Below, in pieces: positions 38,098-49,508 of a DNA stretch of 64,000 nucleotides. Position numbers and translations under genes: made by a program. The DNA comes from Saccharopolyspora sp. SCSIO 74807 (lineage in GTDB: Bacteria; Actinomycetota; Actinomycetes; Mycobacteriales; Pseudonocardiaceae). The stretch covers positions 372,001-436,000 of the forward strand of contig NZ_CP146100.1 in assembly GCF_037023755.1 (NCBI RefSeq), read 5' to 3'. Each line of letters starts with the position of its first letter. Position 1 is the first letter of the stretch. The notes under the pieces are model-generated. The model did no database searches, was not told the DNA's origin, and worked only from the letters and a program-made list of their open reading frames with translations.

Positions 38098-38751
38098 GTG
38101 TCCTTCCTGATCCGGGTTCAGATACCGGACCGCCCGGGGATCCTCGGGGCGGTGGCGAGTGCGCTGGGCGAGATCGGAGCAGACATACTCAGCGTCGACG
38201 TGGTCGAGCGGGCCTCGGACATGGCCATCGACGACATGGTGGTGGAACTGCCGTCCGGTCGCCTGCCGGACATCCTGATCACCGCCGCGGAGTCCATCGA
38301 CGGGGTCGAGGTCGACGCGGTCCGGCCGTACGCGGGCGTGCTGGACACCCACCGCGAGCTGGAACTGGTCGAGGACATCGCCGCCGAGCCCGGCAACGGC
38401 CTGCAGATCTTCGCCGAGGGCGTGCCGAAGATCATCCGCTCCGGCTGGGCGATCGTGTTCGGGCACCACTCGGGCGGTGCCGAACAACTGGCCGCGAGTT
38501 CGTCCGCACCGCAGCAGGGTTACCTGGAGCTGCCGTGGCTGCCGCTGCCGCGCGCCACGATCCTGGACGGCGACGAGGGCTGGGTGCCGGAAACCTGGCA
38601 GGAACTCGGCACCGAACTGGCGGCGACCCCGATCGGCAAACCGGACCGCGTGCTGCTGGCCGGGCGCCCAGGCGGCCCGATGTTCCGCGCCGCCGAGGTC
38701 GCGCGCCTCGCGCACCTGGCGGGCATCGTCTCGGTGGTCCTGGACGACTGA
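38098..38751 (+). CDS. ACT-domain protein (Rv3013-like)
   Basis: About 217 residues. The N-terminal ACT domain is SFLIRVQIPDRPGILGAVASALGEIGADILSVDVVERASDMAIDDMVVEL. A second domain (about 90-217) contains GLQIFAEGVPKIIRSGWAIVFGHHSGGAEQLAASS and a C-terminal RVLLAGRPGGPMFRAAEVARLAHLAGIVSVVLDD. ACT domains bind amino acids and regulate enzymes or transcription; no catalytic domain is seen here, so this is probably a sensor. The position opposite gatC matches Rv3013 in mycobacteria. The start is uncertain: GTG 38098 has GGAGG 11 bases upstream, while GTG 38065 would add 11 residues. It ends directly against the vapC stop codon. Confidence 0.85.
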   Translation: MSFLIRVQIPDRPGILGAVASALGEIGADILSVDVVERASDMAIDDMVVELPSGRLPDILITAAESIDGVEVDAVRPYAGVLDTHRELELVEDIAAEPGNGLQIFAEGVPKIIRSGWAIVFGHHSGGAEQLAASSSAPQQGYLELPWLPLPRATILDGDEGWVPETWQELGTELAATPIGKPDRVLLAGRPGGPMFRAAEVARLAHLAGIVSVVLDD

Positions 38752-39162
38752 TCAGTCCAGTGCAGACCGCACCCGAAGCTCGGTAGCGATATCCGCCAGC
38801 AACGCGTAGTCACGGTCTCGATGAACCAGCGTTGCGCCAGTTCGGATGGCGACCGCAGCGATCAGGCAGTCGACCATGGAGCGGACAGTGTTCCCGTTGC
38901 GGCGCACCTGCCTGTAGAGGTCGGCCGCCACGAAGAAATCTGTGGTCGGCTGAACGCCAAGCTGCGCGAAGCGGTTCAACGTCCCTTCGATCCGAGCCAG
39001 CCGAGTTCCCACGGCTCCGGCTCGCAGTTCCATGATCACAGGCTCTGTGGTGGCGATGCAGTCGGTGTCCTGCCCCAAGTCCTTCATGACGTCGTGGGAT
39101 CCACCGGGAATCCCGCGAAAAAAGTCGATCCAGACCGACGTATCGACGAGATACTGCTTCAT
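38752..39162 (-). CDS. vapC: VapC-type PIN-domain ribonuclease toxin
   Basis: A 136-residue PIN domain protein. The acidic active-site set is visible: Asp in [14 protein letters not shown] (residue 7), Glu in [13 protein letters not shown], Asp in [16 protein letters not shown] and the terminal [12 protein letters not shown]. VapC toxins cleave tRNA or rRNA and are silenced by the cognate VapB. The ATG overlaps the vapB stop by four bases. The two genes lie in a region absent from the mycobacterial order, with slightly lower GC than neighbours, consistent with horizontal acquisition. Confidence 0.93.
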   Translation of the reverse strand: MKQYLVDTSVWIDFFRGIPGGSHDVMKDLGQDTDCIATTEPVIMELRAGAVGTRLARIEGTLNRFAQLGVQPTTDFFVAADLYRQVRRNGNTVRSMVDCLIAAVAIRTGATLVHRDRDYALLADIATELRVRSALD

Positions 39163-39368
39163 ACCTGCTCCGGAGCATCGTCGCGGATCTCGTTGAGATC
39201 GCCATCCCAGCCGATCCCTTCCAGCGCGAAGAACTCCTCGCTGGTCACTTTAGGACCGACAAGTCTGCGCAACGCGACGTCGACCGCTTCGCGCTTGGTC
39301 GTCAGGCCGTACCGGTGCATCGCGGCTTCGACCAGTTCATCGTCTATATCGATGTTTGTGCGGCTCAT
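39159..39368 (-). CDS. vapB: VapB-type antitoxin
   Basis: A 69-residue antitoxin. The N-terminal half [37 protein letters not shown] is the ribbon-helix-helix pattern of the VapB family ([10 protein letters not shown] type). The C-terminal half [21 protein letters not shown] is acidic and should wrap the toxin; the GxGWxGDLxxxR phrase is typical of VapB antitoxins paired with this VapC group. ATG 39366-39368 starts it. It overlaps vapC by four bases, so the pair is translated together and probably self-represses. Confidence 0.92.
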   Translation of the reverse strand: MSRTNIDIDDELVEAAMHRYGLTTKREAVDVALRRLVGPKVTSEEFFALEGIGWDGDLNEIRDDAPEQV

Positions 39369-39430
39369 ACACCAACAATACACATCAACGCGAGTAGAGC
39401 GACAGGCGGCATCCGCGACAGGCCGAGGCT

Positions 39431-40024
39431 CTACCCGAACAGCGCGTTCAGGTGGTAGGTCAGCACGGTTCGGGCGGAGTCGGCGGTGCGCTGGCCGACC
39501 AGGACCGTGGTTCCGAGGCCGTGGCCGAGGGCCAACAGCCGGGCGGATTCGATCGCCGGGTCGGCGCTCGCGAGCAGTTCGCCGTTCTCCCGCGCCCGCG
39601 TAAGCAGGCCGGTGAGCTGCTCCTCCAGCCGTTGCGGGCCCTCGACGAACGGCTGCGCGGACAGCTCGGCGTCGGTCATCGCCAGCGCCGCGAACGAAGT
39701 CCACACCAGGTGGAACGCCCGGCTCGCCTCGTCGGTGGGCAGCGCTTCGGCGAGCAGTTCCGCGACCAGCTCGCGGGTCGACCCGCCGCGAGCGCGCATC
39801 CGCTCCGCCCACCGCTGGTGGCTGCGTTCTTCCAGGTGCAGCAGGGCGGAGTGCATGAGCTGGGCTTTGCTGTGGAAGTAGTACTGCACCAGCCGCAACG
39901 AGACGCCGGCCTCGGCGGCGACGGCGCGCATCGTGACCGCGTGCAGCCCTTCCCGCGCGGCCACCCGCACGAGGCCGTCCGCGATCGCGGCTCGGCGCTG
40001 GGCGTGATCGACGGTCTTCGGCAA
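39431..40024 (-). CDS. TetR-family repressor
   Basis: A 197-residue regulator. The helix-turn-helix is [45 protein letters not shown] (residues 13-57). The ligand-binding C-terminal domain includes [21 protein letters not shown] and a TetR_C_6-like tail. The start is TTG 40022-40024 with AGGAGAAGC just upstream. It is divergent from an MFS exporter and a double operator lies in the 68-base gap, so it most likely represses the exporter and itself until a drug-like ligand binds. Confidence 0.92.
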   Translation of the reverse strand: MPKTVDHAQRRAAIADGLVRVAAREGLHAVTMRAVAAEAGVSLRLVQYYFHSKAQLMHSALLHLEERSHQRWAERMRARGGSTRELVAELLAEALPTDEASRAFHLVWTSFAALAMTDAELSAQPFVEGPQRLEEQLTGLLTRARENGELLASADPAIESARLLALGHGLGTTVLVGQRTADSARTVLTYHLNALFG

Positions 40025-40047
40025 TGCTTCTCCTAGCTTCTCCTACG

Positions 40048-40078
40048 TGATACTGCTGTATATGATACCGCTGTATCA
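40048..40078. promoter_or_regulatory. Tandem TetR operator between regulator and exporter
   Basis: Two copies of TGATAC-N-GCTGTAT-A/C lie 15 bases apart; the second, TGATACCGCTGTATCA, is a perfect palindrome with 6-bp arms and 4-base centre. The arrangement overlaps both promoters of the divergent pair and suggests two repressor dimers. Confidence 0.75.
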
Positions 40079-40092
40079 AACAAGGGGGAATC

Positions 40093-41466
40093 TTGGATCG
40101 CCGGAGGCTCCTGCTCGCCCTGGCCTGCGCGGCGCAGTTCATCGTCGTGCTGGACGTGTCCGTGGTGAACGTGGCGTTGCCGTCGATCAGCGCTTCACTG
40201 GGTCTCGACGAAACGGTGCTGCCCTGGGTGGTCAACGCCTACGCGCTGGTCTTCGCCGGTTTCCTGCTGATGGGCGGGCGGCTCGCCGACGTGATCGGGC
40301 GCAGGCGCGCGTTCCTCGCCGGGCTCGCGTTGTTCTGCGTGGCCAGCCTGGTGGGCGGGACAGCGGTCGAGCCTGGCGCGCTGATCGCGGCGCGGGCTGT
40401 GCAGGGGCTCGGCGCGGCCGTGCTCGCCCCGGCCACGCTGACGCTGCTGACCACCACGTTCCCCGAGGGGAACGACCGGACCCGAGCGCTGGCGATCTGG
40501 GCCGCCGTCGGAATGGCCGGTGGCACGGCCGGAAATCTCACGGGCGGAGTGCTCACCGAGTACCTCTCCTGGCGGGCGACGCTGCTGATCAACGTGCCGA
40601 TCGGGGTCGTTGCCGCGCCGCTGGCGCTGAGCCTGCTGGCGCGCGACCGGGCATCAACGGCTGCGCGCCTGGACGTGCCCGGAGCGCTCACCGCCACGGC
40701 CGGTCTGATCACGCTCACGTACGGGATCACGCAACTGCGCGACGCGGATTCGCTCGCCGTTGCGGCGGCGTTCGCGGGCCTGACCCTGCTCGCGCTGTTC
40801 GCAGCGCACGAAGCGCGCCACAGCGATGCCGCCCTGATTCCGGTGCGGCTGTTCCGGCTGCGCGCGGTGTCGGCGGGCAATGCCGTGCTGTTGCTGGCCG
40901 GGGCGTGCCTGAATCCCATGTGGTACTTCCTGTCGCTGGCCATGCAGGAACTCCTGCACTACGGGCCATTGGCGACCGGGCTCGGATTCCTGCCGCACAC
41001 GCTGGTGAGCATCCTGCTGGGTGTGAACGTGGTGCCGAGGCTGATGCGCCACGTCGGCACGCGCGCGCTGATCGCGACGGGTGCGTCGATCAGCGCGGCC
41101 GGGTTCGGCTGGCAGAGCCTGCTGACGCCGGACTCCGGTTACGTGCTCGGGCTGCTCGGGCCGGGGATCCTGATCGCGATCGGCGGCGGACTGCTGAACA
41201 CTCCGATCACGACCGTGGTGACCAGCGGAGTCGCCGCCGAGGACGCGGGCGCGGCCTCCGGGCTGATGAACACCACCAAGCAGGTCGGCGGTGCCGTGGG
41301 ACTCGCGGCCATGGCGGCGGCGACCGCCACCGCCGACCGCGCGCCCGGGGTGCTCGCCGCCGCCTACGGGCACGCGTTCCTGCTGATGACCGGGCTGATG
41401 CTCGCCACAGCGCTCGCCACGGCGATGCTGCCGAGAGCGGAGCGCACCGAAGCGGTGGCGAGCTGA
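40093..41466 (+). CDS. MFS multidrug exporter, DHA2 (14-helix) type
   Basis: A 457-residue major facilitator. It starts [32 protein letters not shown], where motif C-like [11 protein letters not shown] is typical of DHA2/EmrB pumps. Motif A is [17 protein letters not shown] between helices 2 and 3. [20 protein letters not shown] and [16 protein letters not shown] are also family markers. The start is TTG 40093 behind GGGGGAA. It is paired with the divergent TetR repressor and its operator, so induction by a toxic compound is expected. Substrate unknown. Confidence 0.92.
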   Translation: MDRRRLLLALACAAQFIVVLDVSVVNVALPSISASLGLDETVLPWVVNAYALVFAGFLLMGGRLADVIGRRRAFLAGLALFCVASLVGGTAVEPGALIAARAVQGLGAAVLAPATLTLLTTTFPEGNDRTRALAIWAAVGMAGGTAGNLTGGVLTEYLSWRATLLINVPIGVVAAPLALSLLARDRASTAARLDVPGALTATAGLITLTYGITQLRDADSLAVAAAFAGLTLLALFAAHEARHSDAALIPVRLFRLRAVSAGNAVLLLAGACLNPMWYFLSLAMQELLHYGPLATGLGFLPHTLVSILLGVNVVPRLMRHVGTRALIATGASISAAGFGWQSLLTPDSGYVLGLLGPGILIAIGGGLLNTPITTVVTSGVAAEDAGAASGLMNTTKQVGGAVGLAAMAAATATADRAPGVLAAAYGHAFLLMTGLMLATALATAMLPRAERTEAVAS

Positions 41467-41481
41467 GCGTTGGGTTCGAGA

Positions 41482-41544
41482 AGCGGCGTCAGCCGGTTGC
41501 GATGTGCTCAGCCCGGCCACCGGCGCGAACTCCCCGAGCAGCTC

Positions 41545-41545
<1 letters not shown>
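41482..41545. repeat. Dispersed element B, partial copy
   Basis: AGCGGCGTCAGCCGGTTGCG followed by CCACCGGCGCGAACTC matches the left third of the element at 20422. It ends at the ligA stop codon, between the convergent exporter and ligA genes. Confidence 0.55.
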
Positions 41546-43944
<2,399 letters not shown>

Positions 43945-43972
43945 TCAGGGGTCGCTGAACGAACGGATCGGC

Positions 43973-44020
43973 GAGCGAACGGGTCGCCCGACTGGTCCGG
44001 GGCGACCGGGTCGCTCACTC
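43973..44020. repeat. Dispersed palindrome overlapping a stop codon
   Basis: GAGCGAACGGGTCGCCC pairs with GGGGCGACCGGGTCGCTC. On the minus strand the terminal GAGTGA of the element supplies the TGA stop of the adjacent gene (44015-44017). Confidence 0.55.
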
Positions 44021-44764
44021 CGAGCTGTTCGGGTCGTCGAGGCGACGGACCAGGTCGCGGAACTCCAGCAGGCCCACCGCCCCGGACGGTTCCGCCTCGG
44101 CGGTCTCCACCCGGCCCAACCGGTCGGCGGCCAGCCGTTCGCCGAGCGCGGCGTCCAGCGGCAGGAACGTCAACGCCGAACGCGCCTCGGACTCCAAACC
44201 GGCGAAACCGGGGTGGTAGACCGCCACGTCCACCAGCCCTTCGCCCTCGTCGACGCGCGCGAACACCCGCACCTCGTCGAGCGCGTAGCGCCGGTCGCGG
44301 AGGTTGACCGTCACCTGCGTCGGGTCCGGCACCGGCGGAACCGAGTCGTGGTACTCGAACAGGGCGTCGGCCTCCGGGGCGGCCGCCTTCCACGCGTCGG
44401 TGTAAGGCCGCAGCTCGGGATCGGCCTGCGCGCTGATCACCAGCGCGTACACCGCCTCTTCGCCTTGCTCGACGGAGAACGTGAGGTCCGGGTGCACGCC
44501 CGCGACGGCCTCGGCGAGCTGGTGGTCGAAGCGCTGCGGGGCGCCTTCGCCGAGGGCGGCGGCGACCTCCGGCAGCAGTTCTTCCCAGCGGCGCCAGAAC
44601 TCATCGGCCTTCGCACGCGCATCGGCGGTGACTCCGGATTCCGGCGCGGTGTCGAGCGGTGCGGCGCCGGTCGGCCCGGCACCGGTCGACGTGCCATCGG
44701 CACCGGCTTCCGCGGCCTCGGCTGCGTCGGCATCGGCACGGCGGCGGCGCAGGAACCTCATCAT
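44015..44764 (-). CDS. Conserved hypothetical protein
   Basis: A 249-residue acidic soluble protein I do not recognise. It starts [21 protein letters not shown], an arginine block followed by an alanine/glycine-rich linker to about residue 50. The folded part begins ARAKADEFWRRWEELLPEVAAALGE. It continues with DHQLAEAVAGVHPDLTFSVEQGEEAVYALVISAQADPELRPYTDAWKAAAP and then VTVNLRDRRYALDEVRVFARVDEGEGLVDVAVYHPGFAGL. There are no cysteines, membrane helices or catalytic motifs visible. ATG 44762-44764 is chosen; a TTG five codons upstream is possible. It lies between ligA and the DUF6461-like gene on the same strand. Its stop lies within a dispersed palindrome. Confidence 0.75.
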   Translation of the reverse strand: MMRFLRRRRADADAAEAAEAGADGTSTGAGPTGAAPLDTAPESGVTADARAKADEFWRRWEELLPEVAAALGEGAPQRFDHQLAEAVAGVHPDLTFSVEQGEEAVYALVISAQADPELRPYTDAWKAAAPEADALFEYHDSVPPVPDPTQVTVNLRDRRYALDEVRVFARVDEGEGLVDVAVYHPGFAGLESEARSALTFLPLDAALGERLAADRLGRVETAEAEPSGAVGLLEFRDLVRRLDDPNSSE

Positions 44765-44856
44765 GCGCTCATTGTGCAAGCCGCCCGCCGCCCGCCGTGG
44801 CGATTCCCGCCGATCCGCAGCGAGTCCGCGGCGGGCGCCCGCGCGGCTTCGTCAGC

Positions 44857-44903
44857 AGTGAACGGGCCGTTCGCCCGCTCCCATCGGTCCAGCGGTTCGC
44901 ACT
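44857..44903. repeat. Dispersed intergenic palindrome, diverged copy
   Basis: AGTGAACGGGCCGTTCGCCCG and TCGGTCCAGCGGTTCGCACT form an imperfect inverted repeat between two same-strand genes, 16 bases from the stop of the gene at 44919. Confidence 0.6.
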
Positions 44904-44918
44904 TCGGACGAGTGGGGG

Positions 44919-45965
44919 TCAGGACAGGGCGGCCGCGGCCAGGTCGGAGATGGTGGCCTGCTCCAGCCGGAGCCTGCGGGACTCGGCCAGCGTCCCGAGC
45001 AGGCCCACCAGCGGATCGTCGTTGGTGGCCTGCCGCAGCACCTCCAGCGCGCGCACGCGGGCGCGGTCGGCGCTGGTGGCCGGACCGCGGTGCAACTCCC
45101 AGCGGCGCAGCCGCACGAGCTCACCGATCCGCCCGGCGTCGAACTCCGCGCCGGTTTCCAAGGCCCGCAACGTCTCGGTCACCTCGGGCCACTCGAACCC
45201 GTCGGCCACGTCCAGCACGTACCGCGCCACACCCACCGCGGCCCGCCCGCACCTCGACGACCCTGCGCGGCGGAGTTCGCTCAGCAGCGCCGCCGAATCC
45301 GGGTGCTCGGGCCAGATGCGCGCCAGCCCGACCTCGTCCAGCAGCTCCTCCGGGGAGGCGGGCAGGTCCTGCGGCCAGGGCGCGACGGGGTAGGTGAGGA
45401 AATCGCCTTCCAGCCACTCCGGGGTGAGCGGGCATCCGGTGATCCGGGCGGCGAGCGCGAGCATCAGCTCGACGCTGTTCTCGCCCCGCTCCTCCGAGCC
45501 GCTGCCCGCCCACGGCAGCCCGGCGCGGATCTCCTCCAGCTCGTCCGGGGCGACGCCGAGCCGGTACTCCGGCATCAACGCCTCGAACGAGGTGCGCACC
45601 GCCCCGTCCACCGCGTGCGAGAACCGGGTGAGCCCGTTGACGTCCCAGAACGCCGACACCGCCGCGGTGCCCGCGCTGACGCGCCGCAGCACCTCGCGGC
45701 GGGTGCCCTGCAGCCCGCCGTCCTCGGCCACCAGCGTCCAGCCGTCCCCGGTGCGCAGGCCGATCACCGGGTAGCGGTCCTGGTGCGCGAACGCTTCCTC
45801 GCAGAACTCGTCGAAGTCGAGCTTCTGCACGTGCTCGGTGACCGCACCGAAGCCGCGCCCGACGCGGTCCGCGTCGACGCCGCGCACGAAGGTCAGGCAG
45901 GCGGCGTCCTGGATGGTGCTGCGGTGCACCCAGGAGAACCGCGCCACTTCGCCGGTGTTGGACAC
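44919..45965 (-). CDS. DUF6461-like protein of unknown function
   Basis: A 348-residue protein. The N-terminal ~170 residues have the pattern VARFSWVHRSTIQDAACLTFVRGVDADRVGRGFGA, then YPVIGLRTGDGWTLVAEDGGLQG and SAFWDVNGLTRFSHAVDG, which resembles the DUF6461 family common in filamentous actinobacteria. The C-terminal half (ALAARITGCPLTPEWLEGDFLTYPVAPWP, RRAGSSRCGRAAVGVARYVLDVADG) is helical. The start GTG 45963-45965 has AGGA nine bases upstream; an in-frame ATG at 46028 with a poor ribosome binding site is the alternative. DUF6461 proteins have no established biochemical role; many are found in polymorphic toxin and defence neighbourhoods, but nothing here supports that. Confidence 0.75.
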   Translation of the reverse strand: MSNTGEVARFSWVHRSTIQDAACLTFVRGVDADRVGRGFGAVTEHVQKLDFDEFCEEAFAHQDRYPVIGLRTGDGWTLVAEDGGLQGTRREVLRRVSAGTAAVSAFWDVNGLTRFSHAVDGAVRTSFEALMPEYRLGVAPDELEEIRAGLPWAGSGSEERGENSVELMLALAARITGCPLTPEWLEGDFLTYPVAPWPQDLPASPEELLDEVGLARIWPEHPDSAALLSELRRAGSSRCGRAAVGVARYVLDVADGFEWPEVTETLRALETGAEFDAGRIGELVRLRRWELHRGPATSADRARVRALEVLRQATNDDPLVGLLGTLAESRRLRLEQATISDLAAAALS

Positions 45966-46098
45966 GACGTTTTTCCTACCACCGTTGAAACATCCGAGTG
46001 ACCCGAACCGCATAAATTGATCTTGCATGATCGGTCCGCGGGAACCCCGAAGCGCATCCGACCGCGGGCCTCGGCGGCCGGATGACCTCGCAAGGCCC

Positions 46099-47133
46099 TC
46101 AGCGGTGCGCCTCCTCCTGGAAAACCTCGGTGAGATCCCGCACCAGCCCGAACGCCCGCCGCGCCCAGTCCGGCGTCGCCCCGGCGAGGCCGCAAGCGGG
46201 GCTCACCATGCTGCGCTCGATCAGCACCCGCGGCCCGAAACCGAGTCGTGCGGCCAGCTCCAGTCCCGGCCGAGCCAGTTCCCGAGCGTCCGGGCGGTTC
46301 GCCGGTTCGGTTCCGGGTACCAGGCCGAGCAGCAGCGTGGTGCCTTCCTCCCACGCCTCCCCCAGCTCGTCGGCGAACGCCCCGGACACCGAGCCGAGCC
46401 CGGTCGCGTCCAGCGCCACGGCGCCCGTACCGGCCCGCCGCAGCAGCGTCACCGGCGGCCGGTCGGCGCAGCAGTGCGCGATCACGGGCGCGCCGGAGAC
46501 GTCCGCGAGTTCGCCGATCACCTCGCCCAGCAGTTCCCGCACCTCCGGCTCCGGAACCGCGAGAACGTTGCCGTAGCCGGAGGGAGTCTTCAGCGATCCG
46601 GCCAGCACCGCGGGCAGCGATGGCTCGTCGAGCTGCACCACCACGCGCGCACCGGTGCGCGCCGCGACCTGCTCGACATGCCGGGACAGGCCCTCCACCA
46701 GCGACGCGGTGAAGTCCCGCAGCGCGCCCGGGTCGGTGAGCACGCGGTGCCCGCGCTCCAGCTCGACCCCGGCGGCCAGCGTCCACGGCCCGGCCGCCTG
46801 CACCTTCACCGCCCGCGGCGCGCCCGCCTCGGCGACCGCCTGCTCGACCGCGTCCAGGTCCCAGCGCAGCAGGTCCACCGCGCGCCGCTGATCCCGGCCG
46901 GGACTGCCGGTCACCCGGTAACCGGACGGCACGACCTGCACCGCGAGATCCACCAGCAGACCGGCGGCGCGCCCGATCAGGTCGGCGCCGACGCCGCGCG
47001 CGGGCAGTTCGGGGAACGGCATCAGCCCGGGCAGCTCGCCCGCCACGACCCGCGCGGTCTCCAACGGGTCGGTGCCCGGCATGGAGCCGAGGGCGGTGGC
47101 GGTGCCGGGGTTCCACGCTGCTTCATCGCTCAC
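46099..47133 (-). CDS. MetE C-terminal-like zinc methyltransferase (Rv3015c-like)
   Basis: A 344-residue TIM-barrel protein similar to the C-terminal half of cobalamin-independent methionine synthase. Phrases are ATALGSMPGTDPLETARVVAGELPGLMPFPELPARG, KVQAAGPWTLAAGVELERG, and VVQLDEPSLPAVLAG. Probable zinc ligands are His/Cys in VIAHCCADRPPV and Cys in ERSMVSPACGLAGATPDWARRA. Stand-alone C-terminal-type proteins may transfer methyl groups from small donors or corrinoid proteins; the mycobacterial syntenic gene Rv3015c is uncharacterised as far as I know. GTG 47131-47133 is the start. It is divergent from the iron-box-controlled lipoprotein. Confidence 0.83.
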   Translation of the reverse strand: MSDEAAWNPGTATALGSMPGTDPLETARVVAGELPGLMPFPELPARGVGADLIGRAAGLLVDLAVQVVPSGYRVTGSPGRDQRRAVDLLRWDLDAVEQAVAEAGAPRAVKVQAAGPWTLAAGVELERGHRVLTDPGALRDFTASLVEGLSRHVEQVAARTGARVVVQLDEPSLPAVLAGSLKTPSGYGNVLAVPEPEVRELLGEVIGELADVSGAPVIAHCCADRPPVTLLRRAGTGAVALDATGLGSVSGAFADELGEAWEEGTTLLLGLVPGTEPANRPDARELARPGLELAARLGFGPRVLIERSMVSPACGLAGATPDWARRAFGLVRDLTEVFQEEAHR

Positions 47134-47215
47134 CCGGCCATTCTGACGTGGCGGCCCGCGGCTGATCGCGAGGGATTCCCAGCAAGCGCACCGGACGGGT
47201 GATCCCGGCGGCCTG

Positions 47216-47234
47216 AAAGGTTAGGCTAACCATG
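47216..47234. promoter_or_regulatory. DtxR/IdeR-type iron box
   Basis: The core GGTTAGGCTAACC (47219-47231) is a perfect palindrome identical to the centre of the DmdR/IdeR/DtxR consensus TTAGGTTAGGCTAACCTAA; 14 of 19 positions match. It lies 92 bases upstream of the siderophore-binding lipoprotein, which is expected to be repressed by iron-loaded IdeR. It may also affect the divergent MetE-like gene. Confidence 0.85.
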
Positions 47235-47325
47235 CTCGATCCGGGGATCCGGCTCGGCGCCTGTTCCGGTTGCTCGCCGGACCACCCGCGCCGAACGAGA
47301 GCAAGACCGTCGCCAAGGAGTTCCG

Positions 47326-48276
47326 ATGCCGTCACTTTCCCGCCGCGGCCTGCTGCACGCCGCGACCGCGCTGGCCGCCGCCGGAGTCGCCGGGTGCGCG
47401 CAACAACCCGGCGGGGCGGCGCCGGAAGGACCGTCGCGCAGCATCGACACGCACCTCGGCCCGGTGCGCATCCCGGCGAATCCGCAGCGCGTGGTGTGCC
47501 TCGACCAGTACGCGACGCTGGCGCTGCTGGACGTGGGCGTGCGACCGGCGGCCACTGTGGACGGACTCGACGACTGGATGCCCGCGCAGCACCTGGCGGC
47601 ATACCGGTCGTTACCGCGGGTGGGCGGTTACCAGCCGGAGTTCGAGCGGGTGCTCGCCGCGCAGCCCGATCTCATCATCGGCAACAGCGCGTTCACGCTC
47701 AGCGGCGGCGACACCTACGAGAAGCTCAGCTCGCTGGCGCCGACGGTGATCCTGACCTCGCTGGTTTCCGGGCAGTGGCAGGACATGGCGCTGCAGGCGG
47801 CGAACGCGGTGAACCGCCCGGAGCCGATGAACCGGCTCCGCGAGCGCTACCTGCAGCGGGCGGCGCAGATCCGGCAGCAGCACGCGGATGCGTTGGCGCG
47901 CACCGAGTTCAGCCTCATCGCGTCGTTCAAGCAGGGCTCGTGGAACCTGTGCCTGCCGGACTCGTGGAGCGGGGTGGTGCTGACCGAGGCCGGAGCCCGG
48001 TTCGCGGGCGCTTCGGCCGGGCGCACCGGCAGCGCGGTCGAGCAGTCCTTCGAGCAGATCGGCGTGCTGGCCGACTCGGACGTGATCTTCTACCAGGTCA
48101 ACCCGGACGGCGCGGTGGACCCCGCGATGCAGGCGCTGCTCGACCAGGGCGCGTACCGGAACCTGCCCCCGGTGCGCGCGGGCGGGGCCGTGCCGCTGCG
48201 GAACCTCTACGTGTTCAGCTTCACCCAGGCGCTCGGCGCCCTCGACGAGCTCGAAGCCGTCCTGCGCGGCCGCTGA
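47326..48276 (+). CDS. Iron-siderophore ABC transporter substrate-binding lipoprotein
   Basis: A 316-residue FecB/FepB-type periplasmic-binding protein. The signal MPSLSRRGLLHAATALAAAGVAGC has a twin-arginine SRRGLL motif and lipobox VAGC (cysteine 24), so it is a Tat-exported lipoprotein. The binding-protein fold begins VRIPANPQRVVCLDQYATLALLDVGVRPAATVDG and continues EFERVLAAQPDLIIGNSAF and LAPTVILTSLVSGQWQ, typical of class III iron-siderophore binders. No permease or ATPase gene is adjacent, so it must use components encoded elsewhere. The iron box at 47216-47234 predicts derepression in iron limitation. Confidence 0.92.
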   Translation: MPSLSRRGLLHAATALAAAGVAGCAQQPGGAAPEGPSRSIDTHLGPVRIPANPQRVVCLDQYATLALLDVGVRPAATVDGLDDWMPAQHLAAYRSLPRVGGYQPEFERVLAAQPDLIIGNSAFTLSGGDTYEKLSSLAPTVILTSLVSGQWQDMALQAANAVNRPEPMNRLRERYLQRAAQIRQQHADALARTEFSLIASFKQGSWNLCLPDSWSGVVLTEAGARFAGASAGRTGSAVEQSFEQIGVLADSDVIFYQVNPDGAVDPAMQALLDQGAYRNLPPVRAGGAVPLRNLYVFSFTQALGALDELEAVLRGR

Positions 48277-48310
48277 CCGACGTTCGCGAAGTGCCGAGCC
48301 CTTCCGGCCG

Positions 48311-48398
48311 ATCGGGACGAACGGTCCGTTCACTCCGAAACGGTCTCGAGTGAACGGCCTGTTTGACCAATCTATTCGGACGAACGGTCCGTTCACTC
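48311..48398. repeat. Dispersed intergenic palindrome with an extra half copy
   Basis: A half copy (GGGACGAACGG to CCGTTCACTCC, 48314-48336) is followed by a full palindrome, GAGTGAACGG at 48348 to CCGTTCACTC at 48398. The structure sits between the convergent siderophore-binding gene and mnmA, like a double terminator. Confidence 0.85.
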
Positions 48399-48414
48399 CT
48401 GAACGTCGCTCGGG

Positions 48415-49503
48415 TTAGCGGGTTGCGGAGATCAAGGCGCTGCCGAGCACGACGTCGCCCGCGTCGTCGGGGCGGTAGAGCACGATCGCCTGGCCCGGTG
48501 CCACGCCGCGCAGCGGCTCGTCGAGCCGGACGCTCAGCCCGCCGTCGGCGACCTCCGCGACGGCCCCGGCGGTGCCGCCGTGCGCGCGCACCTGCACGAC
48601 GCACTCGGTGGCACCGTCCAATTCCCGCTCCGAAGGCCAGATCGGCCGCTTCGCGTCGATGCCGGTGACGCCGAGGTCCTCGGCGGAACCGACCTTCACG
48701 GTCCCGGAAACCGGCTCCAGCGAGAGCACGTAGCGCGGCTTGCCGTCCGCGGCGGGCGCTTCGATGCCGAGGCCCTTGCGCTGGCCGACGGTGAACCCGT
48801 GCACGCCGGTGTGGTGCCCCAGCACCGCGCCGCTTTCGGCGTCGACCAGCTCACCCGGGCGCTCGCCGAGCTTGGACTCCAGGAACCCGCGGGTGTCGCC
48901 GTCCGAGATGAAGCAGATGTCGTGGCTGTCCGGTTTCTGCGCCACCGCCAGGTCGCGCTCGTCGGCCTCCGCGCGCACCTCGGACTTCAGCGAGTCGCCC
49001 AGCGGGAACATCGAGTGCCGCAGCTGCTCGGCGGTCAGCGAGGCCAGCACGTAGGACTGGTCCTTGCCATCGTCCCGGCTGCGGCGCAGCTCCGGCACGC
49101 CGTCCCGGACCACCAGGCGCGCGTAGTGGCCGGTGCAGACGGCGTCGAAGCCCAGCGCCATCGCCTTCTCCAGCAACGCCTCGAACTTGATCTTCTCGTT
49201 GCAGGTCAGGCAGGGGTTCGGAGTGCGCCCGGCGGCGTACTCGCCGACGAAGGTCTCGATCACCTCTTCGGTGAACCGCTCGGCGAAATCCCAGACGTAG
49301 AACGGGATTCCGAGGATGTCCGCGGCGCGGCGCGCGTCCCGGGAGTCCTCGACCGTGCAGCAGCCGCGGGCACCGGTGCGCAGCGTGCCGGGCTTCGCCG
49401 ACAGCGCCAGGTGCACGCCGGTGACGTCGTGCCCGGCGGCGACCGCGCGGGCGGCGGCGACCGCGGAGTCCACCCCGCCGCTCATCGCTGCCAGTACTCG
49501 CAC
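48415..49503 (-). CDS. mnmA: tRNA-specific 2-thiouridylase
   Basis: MnmA (TrmU) makes 2-thiouridine at wobble U34 of Glu, Gln and Lys tRNAs, with sulfur relayed from a cysteine desulfurase. It has 362 residues. The PP-loop is [23 protein letters not shown]; the catalytic cysteines are in [16 protein letters not shown] and [11 protein letters not shown]. The C-terminal beta domains include [16 protein letters not shown] and [18 protein letters not shown] 49501-49503 is chosen with GGAGG ten bases upstream; a GTG three codons earlier would overlap the iscS stop. The immediately upstream iscS-type gene is the likely sulfur donor and is cotranscribed. Confidence 0.97.
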   Translation of the reverse strand: MRVLAAMSGGVDSAVAAARAVAAGHDVTGVHLALSAKPGTLRTGARGCCTVEDSRDARRAADILGIPFYVWDFAERFTEEVIETFVGEYAAGRTPNPCLTCNEKIKFEALLEKAMALGFDAVCTGHYARLVVRDGVPELRRSRDDGKDQSYVLASLTAEQLRHSMFPLGDSLKSEVRAEADERDLAVAQKPDSHDICFISDGDTRGFLESKLGERPGELVDAESGAVLGHHTGVHGFTVGQRKGLGIEAPAADGKPRYVLSLEPVSGTVKVGSAEDLGVTGIDAKRPIWPSERELDGATECVVQVRAHGGTAGAVAEVADGGLSVRLDEPLRGVAPGQAIVLYRPDDAGDVVLGSALISATR

Positions 49504-49508
49504 TGCTC

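Noticed and set aside
38098-38751. Annotation as an amino-acid-biosynthetic enzyme because of the ACT domain
   Set aside because: No catalytic domain is present; only an ACT domain and an unassigned C-terminal domain are seen.
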